Source of the DNA: Tenacibaculum ovolyticum DSM 18103
GTDB lineage: Bacteria; Bacteroidota; Bacteroidia; Flavobacteriales; Flavobacteriaceae
DNA: 64,000 bases
Assembly: GCF_000430545.1 (NCBI RefSeq)
Contig: NZ_KE387166.1
Location: 62,001 to 126,000, forward strand
Direction of reading: 5' to 3'
The notes under the pieces were generated by a model. The model was not told where the DNA came from. It saw nothing but the letters and a program-made list of their open reading frames with translations, and did no database searches. Below are positions 19,281-27,311 of this stretch, piece after piece (position 1 is the stretch's first letter; every line of letters begins with the position of its first letter). Made by a program: the position numbers and the translations under genes.

Positions 19281-19305
19281 AGCGACCAAATTGGTCGCTT
19301 TTTTT
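19281..19305 (+). terminator. Terminator after the DUF58 gene
   Basis: AGCGACC-AAATT-GGTCGCT hairpin at 19281-19299 with A-run before and T-run after, so it can work on both strands. Its core is the same as a hairpin at 20115-20131. Confidence 0.9.
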
Positions 19306-19352
19306 ATGGAGTTAAATTTATTAGTAGAGGTGAGTATATATAAATTAACTAT

Positions 19353-19374
19353 GTCAGGTCGAGCGCAGTCGAGA
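19353..19374. repeat. REP-like extragenic palindrome
   Basis: The core TCGAGCGCAGTCGAGA with TCGA arms resembles short interspersed palindromes I recall from many flavobacterial genomes. It lies between the terminator and the 3' end of the secreted-protein gene. Only one copy was seen in this window. Confidence 0.4.
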
Positions 19375-19382
19375 TCTATTTA

Positions 19383-20072
19383 TTATAATTTAGTAATTCC
19401 AATATTTAAGAGGTTTGAATTTAAGGTAGTTCCTCCAGCATTAATTACGTATCTAACGTTTACAAGATCGTTTTGGTTTAGCGCATACATTAAAGTACCA
19501 GTTGTACCCCAATAATCTTGTGAAGGAAAAGAAGTGAACCCTCTAGATAAATATCCACGTCTAATTCCGTTAATAAATACCCCTAAAATAAATTTAGTAT
19601 CACCAGAAGGCATATTTGTGACAGATATTTCTCCCGAAATTAAATAATTACCGTCGTGTAGTACTCTAATTTCAGAATTTTCTACAACTGAATAATACGA
19701 TGTGTTTATAAACTGTATTTGAGGAGTATTTAAAGGGAGGTCGTAAAAAGTATTAGTGCCAGTATTTAAATTAGTAGAACTATTTCTGTTTAAAATAACA
19801 GTTTTACTTTCTGTGCTAGGTGCTATTAACATTTTCCAACCGTCAATATCATCCCAAATCTTAGTTAGGGTAGGCGTATTATTTGTGTCAAACCAAATAT
19901 CATTTTCTAAAGGAGATAAAGGTGCTGTATTTGAAGTTGTTACTTTGTTGTTGTTTACGTATTTAATTGTGCCTTTATTATCAACAACTCTCACTTCTTG
20001 AGCATTTAATGATAGGCAGGTAATTATAATACTAAATAATAACGTCAAATGATTTTTTTGATTACAAAACAT
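19383..20072 (-). CDS. Secreted protein with probable C1q/TNF-like C-terminal domain
   Basis: 229 residues with a signal peptide (residues 1-24, ending LSLNAQ). A linker holds LSPLENDIWFDTNNTPTLTKIWDDIDGWKML, a phrase common in flavobacterial adhesin-like proteins. The C-terminal 130 residues show beta strands (GNYLISGEISV, FILGVFINGIRRGYLSRGF, DLVNVRYVINAGGTTLN) of a jelly-roll type I think is C1q/TNF-like. No sorting domain. It is flanked by two near-identical terminators. Confidence 0.55.
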   Translation of the reverse strand: MFCNQKNHLTLLFSIIITCLSLNAQEVRVVDNKGTIKYVNNNKVTTSNTAPLSPLENDIWFDTNNTPTLTKIWDDIDGWKMLIAPSTESKTVILNRNSSTNLNTGTNTFYDLPLNTPQIQFINTSYYSVVENSEIRVLHDGNYLISGEISVTNMPSGDTKFILGVFINGIRRGYLSRGFTSFPSQDYWGTTGTLMYALNQNDLVNVRYVINAGGTTLNSNLLNIGITKL

Positions 20073-20108
20073 TTTAATCGTTTGTATATGGGTTTGTTAT
20101 GGGGCGTA

Positions 20109-20137
20109 AAAAAAACGACCAAATTGGTCGTTTTTTT
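20109..20137. terminator. Bidirectional terminator between CCC-motif and secreted-protein genes
   Basis: ACGACC-AAATT-GGTCGT hairpin at 20115-20131, with A-run before and T-run after. It ends the minus-strand transcript from the ebfC side, and shares its core with the hairpin at 19281-19299. Confidence 0.85.
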
Positions 20138-20153
20138 ATTATAAGAAGTAATT

Positions 20154-20471
20154 TTATTGATATTTTTCTAAAGCTTCTTGGTATTGATCCATAAATACAC
20201 TCCAATCTGTAGTGGCTAATCTATAACCTGTTAAAAGCAAGTAAACTGAGTTTACAATTAAAGCAATCATAGCAACTGTTCTAGCTGTCTTTATCGCTTT
20301 AAGTGTAGCAGAATCATAATCGTTTGGATTTGCTTGGGCGTCTTTCATTTTGTTATTAGCCATAATAAAAGCAGGTGCAGCTAGTATAATACCTAAACCA
20401 GCAAAACAACAGCATAAAAAACTGATTATTGATAGAACGTAAATTACTGTTGGGTTAAATTGTTTTTCCAT
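20154..20471 (-). CDS. CCC-motif membrane protein
   Basis: 105 residues with two to three membrane helices. The run FLCCCFAGLGIILAAPAFIMA near residue 20, with three cysteines in a row, marks the CCC-motif membrane protein family known from Bacteroidetes; the family has no established role. Third gene of an ebfC-DUF2752-CCC row on the minus strand, each separated by about 15 bases. Confidence 0.8.
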   Translation of the reverse strand: MEKQFNPTVIYVLSIISFLCCCFAGLGIILAAPAFIMANNKMKDAQANPNDYDSATLKAIKTARTVAMIALIVNSVYLLLTGYRLATTDWSVFMDQYQEALEKYQ

Positions 20472-20487
20472 AGTCTTTAAAATAATT

Positions 20488-20769
20488 TTATATTAATTGA
20501 TTCATTTTTATTAGATAACTTACTACAATGATAAGTACATTAATAACAGCTAAAATACTTATAATTCTTTGAGCGTATTTAATTTTATAAAAGAAATTAA
20601 GTACAATAATTACCGCTAAAAAAAGTAAGGTGTATATAGCAGGATACATTTTAAAAGCAGCAATAAACTCACCATGAATTAATAAGCTTAAAGCTCGTTG
20701 TATACCACAGCCCAAACAATCAACCCCAAAGAATTTTTTATTTAAACAAGGTAGCATGTAATCATCCAT
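20488..20769 (-). CDS. DUF2752 family membrane protein
   Basis: 93 residues. The signature CLNKKFFGVDCLGCGIQRALSLL near residue 10 (P-x-C... C-x-x-C-G-x-x-R-x) and two to three helices fit DUF2752. These small cysteine-containing membrane proteins often neighbour CCC-motif proteins in flavobacteria. Function unknown. Confidence 0.85.
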   Translation of the reverse strand: MDDYMLPCLNKKFFGVDCLGCGIQRALSLLIHGEFIAAFKMYPAIYTLLFLAVIIVLNFFYKIKYAQRIISILAVINVLIIVVSYLIKMNQLI

Positions 20770-20783
20770 TTGTAAGTATATTA

Positions 20784-21107
20784 TTATTTAAACATATCCA
20801 TTCCAGGAATGTTTGGCATTCCATCTTTAGCCGCAACAGCTAGTTCATGCTCATTAATTTCTCCAGCTCGTTTTAAAGCTTTATTTAATGTTAAAATCAA
20901 ATAATCTTCTAATTCTTCTTTGTCTGCTAATAAAGATTCGTTAATCGTAATTGCTTTTACCTCTCTATTGGCAGTAACAGTAACTTTTAGTGCGCCATTA
21001 GTAGCATTCTCATCAATTAAAACAGTGTTTAATCGTTTTTTAGTTTCTTCAACCTTTTGTTGAGCTTCTTTTAATTTGCCCATCATCCCTGAAATATCTC
21101 CAAACAT
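20784..21107 (-). CDS. ebfC: YbaB/EbfC family nucleoid-associated protein
   Basis: 107 residues. The pattern MFGDISGMMGKLKEAQQKVEETKKRL (N-terminal helix) then VTVTANREVKAITI and DLILTLNKALKRAGEI matches YbaB/EbfC, a small dimeric DNA-binding protein that decorates the nucleoid. First gene of the three-gene minus-strand row. It is divergent from the S9 peptidase gene across 74 bp. Confidence 0.9.
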   Translation of the reverse strand: MFGDISGMMGKLKEAQQKVEETKKRLNTVLIDENATNGALKVTVTANREVKAITINESLLADKEELEDYLILTLNKALKRAGEINEHELAVAAKDGMPNIPGMDMFK

Positions 21108-21181
21108 TTATCGTTGTGTTTATAATTATTACGGTAACAAAAATAGTATTTTCACAAGAAAATTAACCAAACTAAGTAAAA

Positions 21182-23344
21182 ATGAAAAAAATAATACTAA
21201 CTGCTATAGCTTTTAACCTTATTTTTGTGAATTGCAAAAAACAGGAAATGAAGAAAGATATTATAGCTCCAATAGCTGAAAAGCAGCCAACAACATTAAA
21301 AAAACACGGAGACGTACGTACTGATGATTATTTTTGGATGCGTTTAACCGATGCACAAAAAGAAGCTGCAATTAAAGACGAACAAACTCAAAAAGTATAC
21401 GACTATTTAAACGCTGAAAACTCTTATTACAAAGAAAGTACTAAAGAAACAGAAGAGTTTCAAGAGCAGTTATTTCAAGAAATGAAAGGTCGTATTAAAG
21501 AAGATGATGAGTCGGTACCTTATAAAAGTAACGGATATTTTTACATTGCACGATATGAAAAAGGACAACAATATCCTATTCACAGTCGTAAAAAAGGAAA
21601 TTTAGAAGCTGAAGAGGAAATTATATTTAATGTAAATGATGAAGCAAAAGGGCATGATTACTTTCAATTAGGCGGTTTAAGTATATCACCAAATAATAAG
21701 TTAACCACTTTTGCAACAGATACGGTAAGTCGTCGTCAGTACGTTATAAAAATAAAGAACTTAGAAACAGGCGAAATTTATTCTGACAAAATAGAGAATA
21801 CAACAGGAGGTGCAGTTTGGGCTAATGACAATAAAACATTGTTTTACACCAAAAAAGATCCAGAAACATTACGTAGTTCACAAATTTATAAGCATGTTTT
21901 AGGAACTGATTCAGCTAAAGATGTGTTAGTTTTTGAAGAAAAAGATGAAACTTTCGGAACTTTTGTTACAAAAACAAAATCTAAAAAATACCTAGTAATA
22001 GGATCTTATAGTACTGTATCTAATGAATATCAAGTATTAGAAGCAGATACACCAAATGGTGAGTTTAGAATGATTCAAACGCGTGAGCGCGATTTAGAGT
22101 ATGATATTGCACACTATAAAGATCATTTTTATATTAAAACCAACAAAGATGGAGCAACCAACTTTAAGTTGATGAAAACTCCAGAAAGTAAAACCACAAA
22201 AGAGAATTGGGTTGATGTTATACCGCATAGAGAAGATACTCTATTTGAAGATTTTTCAATATTTAAAGACTATTTAGTTTTAGAAGAAAGAAATAACGGG
22301 TTAAATAAAATACGCATTAAACGTTGGGATAATAGTGAAGATTATTATTTACCTTTTGATGAAGAAACATACTCAGCAGGTGTACATGGAAACCCTGAGT
22401 TCGACACAGATATTATTCGTTATTCTTATAATTCTATGACAACGCCAAGTTCTGTGATTGATTTTAATATGAAAGATCAATCAAAAGAAGTTAAAAAAGA
22501 ACAAGAAGTTTTAGGAGGTAAGTTTGATAAAAATAATTATGTAAGTGAACGTATTTGGGTTACGGCACGAGATGGTAAAAAAGTAGCATTATCAATAGTA
22601 CATCATAAAAATACCAAATTAACTAAAGACACTCCAATTTTACAGTATGCTTACGGTTCGTATGGACATACTATTTCTGATGGATTTTCAACAACACGTT
22701 TAAGTTTATTAGATAGAGGTTTTGTATATGCTTTAGCACATATTAGAGGAAGTGAATATTTAGGTCGCGATTGGTATGATGACGGAAAAATGTTAAATAA
22801 GAAGAATACTTTTAATGATTTTATTGATTGTTCTAAGTATTTAATCGCTGAAGGTTACACTTCTCCAAAACACTTATACGCAATGGGAGGTTCTGCTGGA
22901 GGATTATTAATGGGAGCTATTATTAATATGAATCCTGAGTTATATAACGGAATTATAGCTGCTGTACCATTTGTTGATGTAATTTCTACAATGCTAGATG
23001 ATACGATTCCTTTAACAACTGGTGAGTATGATGAATGGGGAAACCCTAACGATAAAGAATACTATGATTATATTAAATCATACTCTCCTTATGATCAAGT
23101 AACAGCAAAAGCATATCCAAACATGTTAATTACAACAGGTTTACACGATAGTCAAGTACAGTACTGGGAACCAGCTAAATGGATTGCGAAACTTAGAGAT
23201 GTAAAAACAGATGACAACCTATTATTTTTACATACTAATATGGAAGCAGGACATGGAGGAGCGTCTGGAAGATTTGATGCATTAAAAGAAACAGCAGAAG
23301 AATATAGCTTCTTTTTAATGTTAGAGGGTAAGTTAGAAAAATAA
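21182..23344 (+). CDS. S9 family peptidase, oligopeptidase B type, lipoprotein
   Basis: 720 residues. A short signal with possible lipobox (FVNC, Cys19) suggests export to the envelope. Residues about 35-420 form the beta-propeller of prolyl oligopeptidases, starting KKHGDVRTDDYFWMRL. The alpha/beta hydrolase domain has GGSAGG with Ser571, GLHDSQVQYWEP with Asp656 and GHGGASGRFD with His691, a full triad. The family cleaves short peptides after basic residues (oligopeptidase B) or proline; the former fits the architecture better. Monocistronic. Confidence 0.9.
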   Translation: MKKIILTAIAFNLIFVNCKKQEMKKDIIAPIAEKQPTTLKKHGDVRTDDYFWMRLTDAQKEAAIKDEQTQKVYDYLNAENSYYKESTKETEEFQEQLFQEMKGRIKEDDESVPYKSNGYFYIARYEKGQQYPIHSRKKGNLEAEEEIIFNVNDEAKGHDYFQLGGLSISPNNKLTTFATDTVSRRQYVIKIKNLETGEIYSDKIENTTGGAVWANDNKTLFYTKKDPETLRSSQIYKHVLGTDSAKDVLVFEEKDETFGTFVTKTKSKKYLVIGSYSTVSNEYQVLEADTPNGEFRMIQTRERDLEYDIAHYKDHFYIKTNKDGATNFKLMKTPESKTTKENWVDVIPHREDTLFEDFSIFKDYLVLEERNNGLNKIRIKRWDNSEDYYLPFDEETYSAGVHGNPEFDTDIIRYSYNSMTTPSSVIDFNMKDQSKEVKKEQEVLGGKFDKNNYVSERIWVTARDGKKVALSIVHHKNTKLTKDTPILQYAYGSYGHTISDGFSTTRLSLLDRGFVYALAHIRGSEYLGRDWYDDGKMLNKKNTFNDFIDCSKYLIAEGYTSPKHLYAMGGSAGGLLMGAIINMNPELYNGIIAAVPFVDVISTMLDDTIPLTTGEYDEWGNPNDKEYYDYIKSYSPYDQVTAKAYPNMLITTGLHDSQVQYWEPAKWIAKLRDVKTDDNLLFLHTNMEAGHGGASGRFDALKETAEEYSFFLMLEGKLEK

Positions 23345-23372
23345 TTATATTTTTGCACTCGATTTGAGTGTA

Positions 23373-23439
23373 AGCGTCATTGTAAAAAATAGCGAAAAAT
23401 CTCAACAAGAAAATTCGTGTTCATTTTTACAATGACGCT
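23373..23439. repeat. Long inverted repeat, REP-like
   Basis: A 16-base arm starting AGCGTCATTG (23373-23388) is perfectly complementary to 23424-23439, with 35 bases between. The loop contains GCGAAAAATCTCAACAAGAA, which resembles loops of dispersed flavobacterial repeats. It lies between the S9 peptidase and the PLP enzyme, and could act as a bidirectional terminator. Confidence 0.6.
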
Positions 23440-23458
23440 TTCTTATTTTATAATAAAA

Positions 23459-24454
23459 ATGGATAGACATACAGGTATTACCAATTCAATTTTAGATTTA
23501 GTTGGACAAACCCCAATGATAAAACTAGATAGAATAACTAAAAATTTTTTAGGTACATATTATGCAAAAATAGAAGCTTTTAATCCAGGACATTCAGCTA
23601 AAGATAGAATAGCACTACATATTATTGAAAGTGCTGAGAAAAAAGGTATTTTAAAGCCAGGAGATATTATTGTTGAAACTACATCAGGAAACACAGGGTT
23701 CTCTATAGCAATGATAAGTGTTATTAAAGGATATAAGTGTATTTTGGCGGTGAGTGATAAATCATCTCAAGATAAAATTGACATGTTAAAATCAATGGGA
23801 GCAGAAGTACATGTTTGCCCTGCTTACGTACCTGCAGATGATGCTCGTTCTTATTATGAAGTAGCAAAGCGGTTACATAAAGAAAATCCTGGATCTATTT
23901 ATATAAATCAATATTTTAATGAGTTAAATATAGAAGCTCATTATAAATCTACAGGGCCTGAAATATGGGAACAAACAAAAGGTAAGGTTACTCATGTTGT
24001 AATTGCAAGCGGAACTGGAGGAACGATTTCTGGAACTGGGAAGTTTTTAAAAGAAAAAAATCCTGCTATAAAAGTTTTAGGAGTAGATGCTATTGGTTCG
24101 GTTTTAAAGAAATATCATGAAACAGGTGAGTTTGATGAAAATGAAATATCTCCATATAAAATTGAAGGGCTAGGCAAGAATTTAATTCCTACGGCAACCG
24201 ATTTTGATGTAATTGATATTTATGAAAAAGTATCAGATAAAGAAGCGGCATTTAAGTCAAGAGAATTAGTAAAAACAGAAGGTTTATTTTGTGGCTATAC
24301 CTCAGGGGCGGTTTTACAGGCTACTCAACAGTATAACGATAAAGGATATTTTGATAAGGATAGTGTTGTGGTTGTTATTTTACCAGATCATGGTTCTCGT
24401 TATATGAATAAAATCTATTCAGATGCTTGGATGAAAGAACAAGGTTTTTTATAA
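23459..24454 (+). CDS. PLP-dependent cysteine synthase family protein
   Basis: 331 residues, fold type II PLP enzyme. PGHSAKDRIAL contains the PLP-binding lysine, ETTSGNTGFSIAM the substrate loop, and ASGTGGTISGTGKFL the phosphate-binding loop. Members make cysteine from O-acetylserine and sulfide, or cystathionine from serine and homocysteine. Without a CBS domain the first is more likely. Start: ATG at 23459; an earlier in-frame GTG at 23417 lies inside the inverted repeat and is unlikely. An AraC regulator follows 20 bases later. Confidence 0.85.
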   Translation: MDRHTGITNSILDLVGQTPMIKLDRITKNFLGTYYAKIEAFNPGHSAKDRIALHIIESAEKKGILKPGDIIVETTSGNTGFSIAMISVIKGYKCILAVSDKSSQDKIDMLKSMGAEVHVCPAYVPADDARSYYEVAKRLHKENPGSIYINQYFNELNIEAHYKSTGPEIWEQTKGKVTHVVIASGTGGTISGTGKFLKEKNPAIKVLGVDAIGSVLKKYHETGEFDENEISPYKIEGLGKNLIPTATDFDVIDIYEKVSDKEAAFKSRELVKTEGLFCGYTSGAVLQATQQYNDKGYFDKDSVVVVILPDHGSRYMNKIYSDAWMKEQGFL

Positions 24455-24474
24455 AAATATCTTTATAATATTAA

Positions 24475-25308
24475 ATGAGTGTAGAAAACATACCAGAATC
24501 ATATCTTATAACAAAAGGAGAAATACCCGATTTGTTTGTGTATGATTTTAAAATGACTGAAAACCTTATTAAAACCAAGGTTAATTTAAACAGTCATATG
24601 TTTAGTTTTTTGCAAACAGGAAAAAAACAAGTTCATTTTTCAGATACATCAGTTTTAGTAGATAATTCACAATCTTTATTGATAAAAAAAGGAAATTGCC
24701 TTTGGACAGAATTATTAGATACTGACGAAATTTATTATTGTAAGCTTCTTTTTTTTTCAGACAAAAAGATAAAAGAGTTTTTACATAAACATGTAAAGCA
24801 CAATTACGAAATACAAGAAACACCATCTTATTTTACAATAGAAAATGATTCTTATATTGATTCTTACCTAAATTCATTAGCTACTATAATGGCTGCACCT
24901 GTAGCTTTTATGAATACTTTATTAACCGTTAAGTTTGAAGAGTTGTTATTGTATTTAACGAATAAATATGGAGTAGTATTTGAAAATTACTTAAAATCGT
25001 TAATTGCAGAAGAAACTTCTCCTTTAAAAAAAACGATTGAAAAAAATTTATATACTTCACTTAGTTTAGAAGAAATTGCTTTTTTGTGTAATATGAGTTT
25101 ATCTACATTTAAGAGACATTTTGTAAAAGAATACAAACAATCTCCAGGAAAATGGTTTCGAGATAAACGATTGTTAAGAGCAAAAGAATTATTAGAAACT
25201 TCAAGTATAAAAGTATCAGATATTTATTTAGACTTAGGGTATAATAATTTATCTAACTTTAGCAGTGCTTTTAAAAGTAAGTTTGGTATCAATCCTTCTG
25301 AAATATAA
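24475..25308 (+). CDS. AraC family transcriptional regulator
   Basis: 277 residues. The N-terminal domain resembles the AraC-type sensor of the ExsA/PchR kind (VNLNSHMFSFLQTGKKQVHFSDTSVLVDNSQSLLIKKGN), and the HTH pair occupies about 185-277 (LSLEEIAFLCNMSLSTFKRHFVKEYKQSPGKWFRDKRLLRAKELL, then VSDIYLDLGYNNLSNFSSAFKSKFGINPSEI). It likely activates the downstream GlcG-type gene through the direct repeats at 25323-25353. Confidence 0.9.
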   Translation: MSVENIPESYLITKGEIPDLFVYDFKMTENLIKTKVNLNSHMFSFLQTGKKQVHFSDTSVLVDNSQSLLIKKGNCLWTELLDTDEIYYCKLLFFSDKKIKEFLHKHVKHNYEIQETPSYFTIENDSYIDSYLNSLATIMAAPVAFMNTLLTVKFEELLLYLTNKYGVVFENYLKSLIAEETSPLKKTIEKNLYTSLSLEEIAFLCNMSLSTFKRHFVKEYKQSPGKWFRDKRLLRAKELLETSSIKVSDIYLDLGYNNLSNFSSAFKSKFGINPSEI

Positions 25309-25322
25309 ACAACAATATTTTT

Positions 25323-25353
25323 TTGACCTTTTTTCATAACAGGTTGACCTTTT
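25323..25353 (+). promoter_or_regulatory. Direct repeat, likely AraC-family activator site
   Basis: TTGACCTTTT occurs twice, at 25323-25332 and 25344-25353, a 21-bp step that places both on one face of the DNA helix, as AraC dimers need. The downstream copy ends 29 bases before TAAATTTG (25383-25390), a -7 box of the expected type. The activator gene ends just 14 bases before the first repeat. Confidence 0.65.
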
Positions 25354-25382
25354 CTAGTAAGTATGTAATATCATATACAGCG

Positions 25383-25390
25383 TAAATTTG
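25383..25390 (+). promoter_or_regulatory. -7 box of the GlcG-type gene
   Basis: TAAATTTG fits TAnnTTTG. No TTG at a proper distance was seen, which suits an activator-dependent promoter. Confidence 0.5.
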
Positions 25391-25414
25391 CAGTATAATT
25401 TACAAAGACAAAAG

Positions 25415-25813
25415 ATGAACATTACTTTAGAACAAGCAGAAAAAATTATAGAAGTAGCAAAAGCTAAATCTTTAGAAATAGATACTAAAATGAATATTGC
25501 AGTTGTTGATGCTGGAGCAAATTTAGTAGCCTTTGCTCGTATGAACGACGCATGGTTAGGATCGTTAGATATTTCAATTAAAAAAGCAAAAACAGCTCGT
25601 TTTTTTGATATGAATACAGGTGTTATAGGAGAATTATCTCAACCAGGAGCGCCTTTATTTAATATTGAATCTTCTAATAATGGATTAATTACTTTTCCAG
25701 GAGGTGTACCAGTGAAAGATGCGAACGGTACTATTATCGGAGCAATTGGTGTAAGTGGTAGTTCTGTAGAAAATGATCATACAGTAGCTGAAACAGGAGC
25801 AAACGCACTGTAA
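25415..25813 (+). CDS. GlcG/HbpS family heme-binding-like protein
   Basis: 132 residues. The pattern MNITLEQAEKIIEVAKAKSLEIDTKMNIAVVDAGANLVAFARMNDA, then SIKKAKTARFF, FPGGVPVKDANGTIIGAIGVSGSSVENDHTVAETGA is the GlcG/HbpS fold. Members bind heme or corrinoids or ride with glycolate genes; the ligand is not known here. ATG at 25415 is chosen; the earlier TTG at 25388 overlaps the -7 box. Probably controlled by the AraC gene upstream. Confidence 0.85.
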   Translation: MNITLEQAEKIIEVAKAKSLEIDTKMNIAVVDAGANLVAFARMNDAWLGSLDISIKKAKTARFFDMNTGVIGELSQPGAPLFNIESSNNGLITFPGGVPVKDANGTIIGAIGVSGSSVENDHTVAETGANAL

Positions 25814-25837
25814 TTTTAAAAAAATAGTAGTAATTAA

Positions 25838-25868
25838 AAAGGATGGCTTTGCCATCCTTTTTTTTTAT
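25838..25868 (+). terminator. Terminator after the GlcG-type gene
   Basis: AAAGGATGGC-TTT-GCCATCCTTT hairpin (25838-25860) followed by T8. Strong intrinsic terminator. Confidence 0.95.
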
Positions 25869-25911
25869 GAATAAAGATGTAGTTGTACATTTGTGGTTAA
25901 TAATAGTGTTT

Positions 25912-26577
25912 ATGAGTGTTAAAAAAAGAGAAAAAAAACCTTGGCCAACAAAAGAAGCAATGGAGCAGGTTTATGAAAAGAAGCTGTGGGGAAGTGATAA
26001 TACTAAATTTTACTCAGGAGAAGGTTCTCATAACATTGAAATTGTAAGTCCATATATAACAGCGATAACGTCATTTTTAACAACATTTAAAACACCACTT
26101 ACGGTATGCGATTTGGGCTGTGGTGATTTTAATGTAGGTAAAGAGTTGGTAAAACATACAAAAAAATACATTGGAGTAGATATTGTGCCAGAACTTATTG
26201 TGTATAATAAAGAGAAATTTAAAGAAGAGAATTTAGAATTTCATTGTTTGGATATAGCGAAGGATGAGTTACCTATTACAGATTGTGTTTTAATAAGGCA
26301 AGTATTACAACATTTATCGAATACTGAAGTGACACAGGTTGTAGATAAGCTAACCAAATTTAAATATGTTATTTTAACTGAGCATCTTCCCAAAGGAGAT
26401 TTTGTAGCTAATAAAGAAATTATTTCGGGTCAAGGAACTAGACTTAAAAAGCAAAGTGGTTTAAATTTATTAATTTCTCCGTTTAATTTTAAAATAAAAG
26501 AGCAAAAACAATTAATAACTGTTTCTTTAAAAGAAAATAAAGGAGTTATTGTAACAACACTATATACGGTTTTTTAA
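25912..26577 (+). CDS. Class I SAM-dependent methyltransferase
   Basis: 222 residues from ATG at 25912. Motif I is TVCDLGCGDFNVGKELV, then KYIGVDIVPELIVYNKEKF, LEFHCLDIAKDELP and DCVLIRQVLQHLSNTEV, the standard order of class I methyltransferases. Substrate unknown; the central WGSDNTKFYSGEGSH hints at the small-molecule (Methyltransf_11/25-like) group. Longer starts (25867 or further upstream) run into the terminator hairpin, so 25912 is preferred. Confidence 0.75.
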   Translation: MSVKKREKKPWPTKEAMEQVYEKKLWGSDNTKFYSGEGSHNIEIVSPYITAITSFLTTFKTPLTVCDLGCGDFNVGKELVKHTKKYIGVDIVPELIVYNKEKFKEENLEFHCLDIAKDELPITDCVLIRQVLQHLSNTEVTQVVDKLTKFKYVILTEHLPKGDFVANKEIISGQGTRLKKQSGLNLLISPFNFKIKEQKQLITVSLKENKGVIVTTLYTVF

Positions 26578-26602
26578 GAGTATTAGAGTTTTGGTGAAAA
26601 TT

Positions 26603-27310
26603 TTATTGATTAACAATAAGTCTAAAACCTTTACCATGAATGTTTTGTATTTCTAATTTACCTTCAATATCATTTTTTAAATATTTTCTTAATTTAGTAA
26701 TATAAACATCCATGCTTTTCGTGGTAAAATAATTATCATCACCCCATATTTCAGATAGTGCTTGCGATCTTAAAAGAACATTATCTTTATGTTCAATTAA
26801 CATTCTTAGCAATTCACTTTCTTTAGAGGTAAGTTTTGTTTCTTTTTTATTAAGAATAAGTACTCTTTTTAAAGTATCTAACTTAAATTTACCTATTTCA
26901 TATACCGTTACTTTGTCTTTTATAGCTTCTTTTGATTCATTATTTAAAAGTGCTTTAATTTTTAATATTAAAATATCTGGGTCAAATGGTTTTACCAAAT
27001 AATCTAAAGCTCCTAATTCAAATCCTCTTACTTTATCCTCTTTCATAGCACGAGCTGTTAAAAAAATAAAAGGAGCTATAATTTTTTCCTCTTTAAGCTC
27101 TTTTGCAATAGTAAATCCATCTTTATTTGGTAACATTACATCTAAGATAAAAAGATCAAATGAATTATTTTTTGCAATTCTAATTGCGTCATTTCCATCA
27201 TTACATAGTGTAACACTAAATTTTTTAATTTCTAAAAAACTTTTTAGTACCATTCCAAAATTTGGATCATCTTCTACTAAAAGTAATTTTTTTTTTGTTT
27301 CTATATCCAT
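26603..27310 (-). CDS. OmpR-family response regulator
   Basis: 235 residues. The receiver domain has DDP at 14-16, the phospho-acceptor Asp57 in LFILDVMLPNKDG, and LDYLVKPFD with the conserved lysine. The C-terminal winged helix (about 130-233) has LTSKESELLRMLIEHKDNVLLRS and VYITKLRKYLK. It is encoded one base after the histidine kinase stop, so they are a cognate pair in one operon. Confidence 0.95.
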   Translation of the reverse strand: MDIETKKKLLLVEDDPNFGMVLKSFLEIKKFSVTLCNDGNDAIRIAKNNSFDLFILDVMLPNKDGFTIAKELKEEKIIAPFIFLTARAMKEDKVRGFELGALDYLVKPFDPDILILKIKALLNNESKEAIKDKVTVYEIGKFKLDTLKRVLILNKKETKLTSKESELLRMLIEHKDNVLLRSQALSEIWGDDNYFTTKSMDVYITKLRKYLKNDIEGKLEIQNIHGKGFRLIVNQ

Positions 27311-27311
27311 C

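Noticed and set aside
23417..23458. GTG-started longer form of the PLP enzyme
   Set aside because: The extra 14 codons lie inside the 23373-23439 inverted repeat, and the usual family start (MDRHTGI...LVGQTPM) begins at 23459.
25843..25911. Longer N-terminus of the methyltransferase
   Set aside because: It would begin within the terminator hairpin at 25838-25860, and the added residues are low-quality coding sequence.
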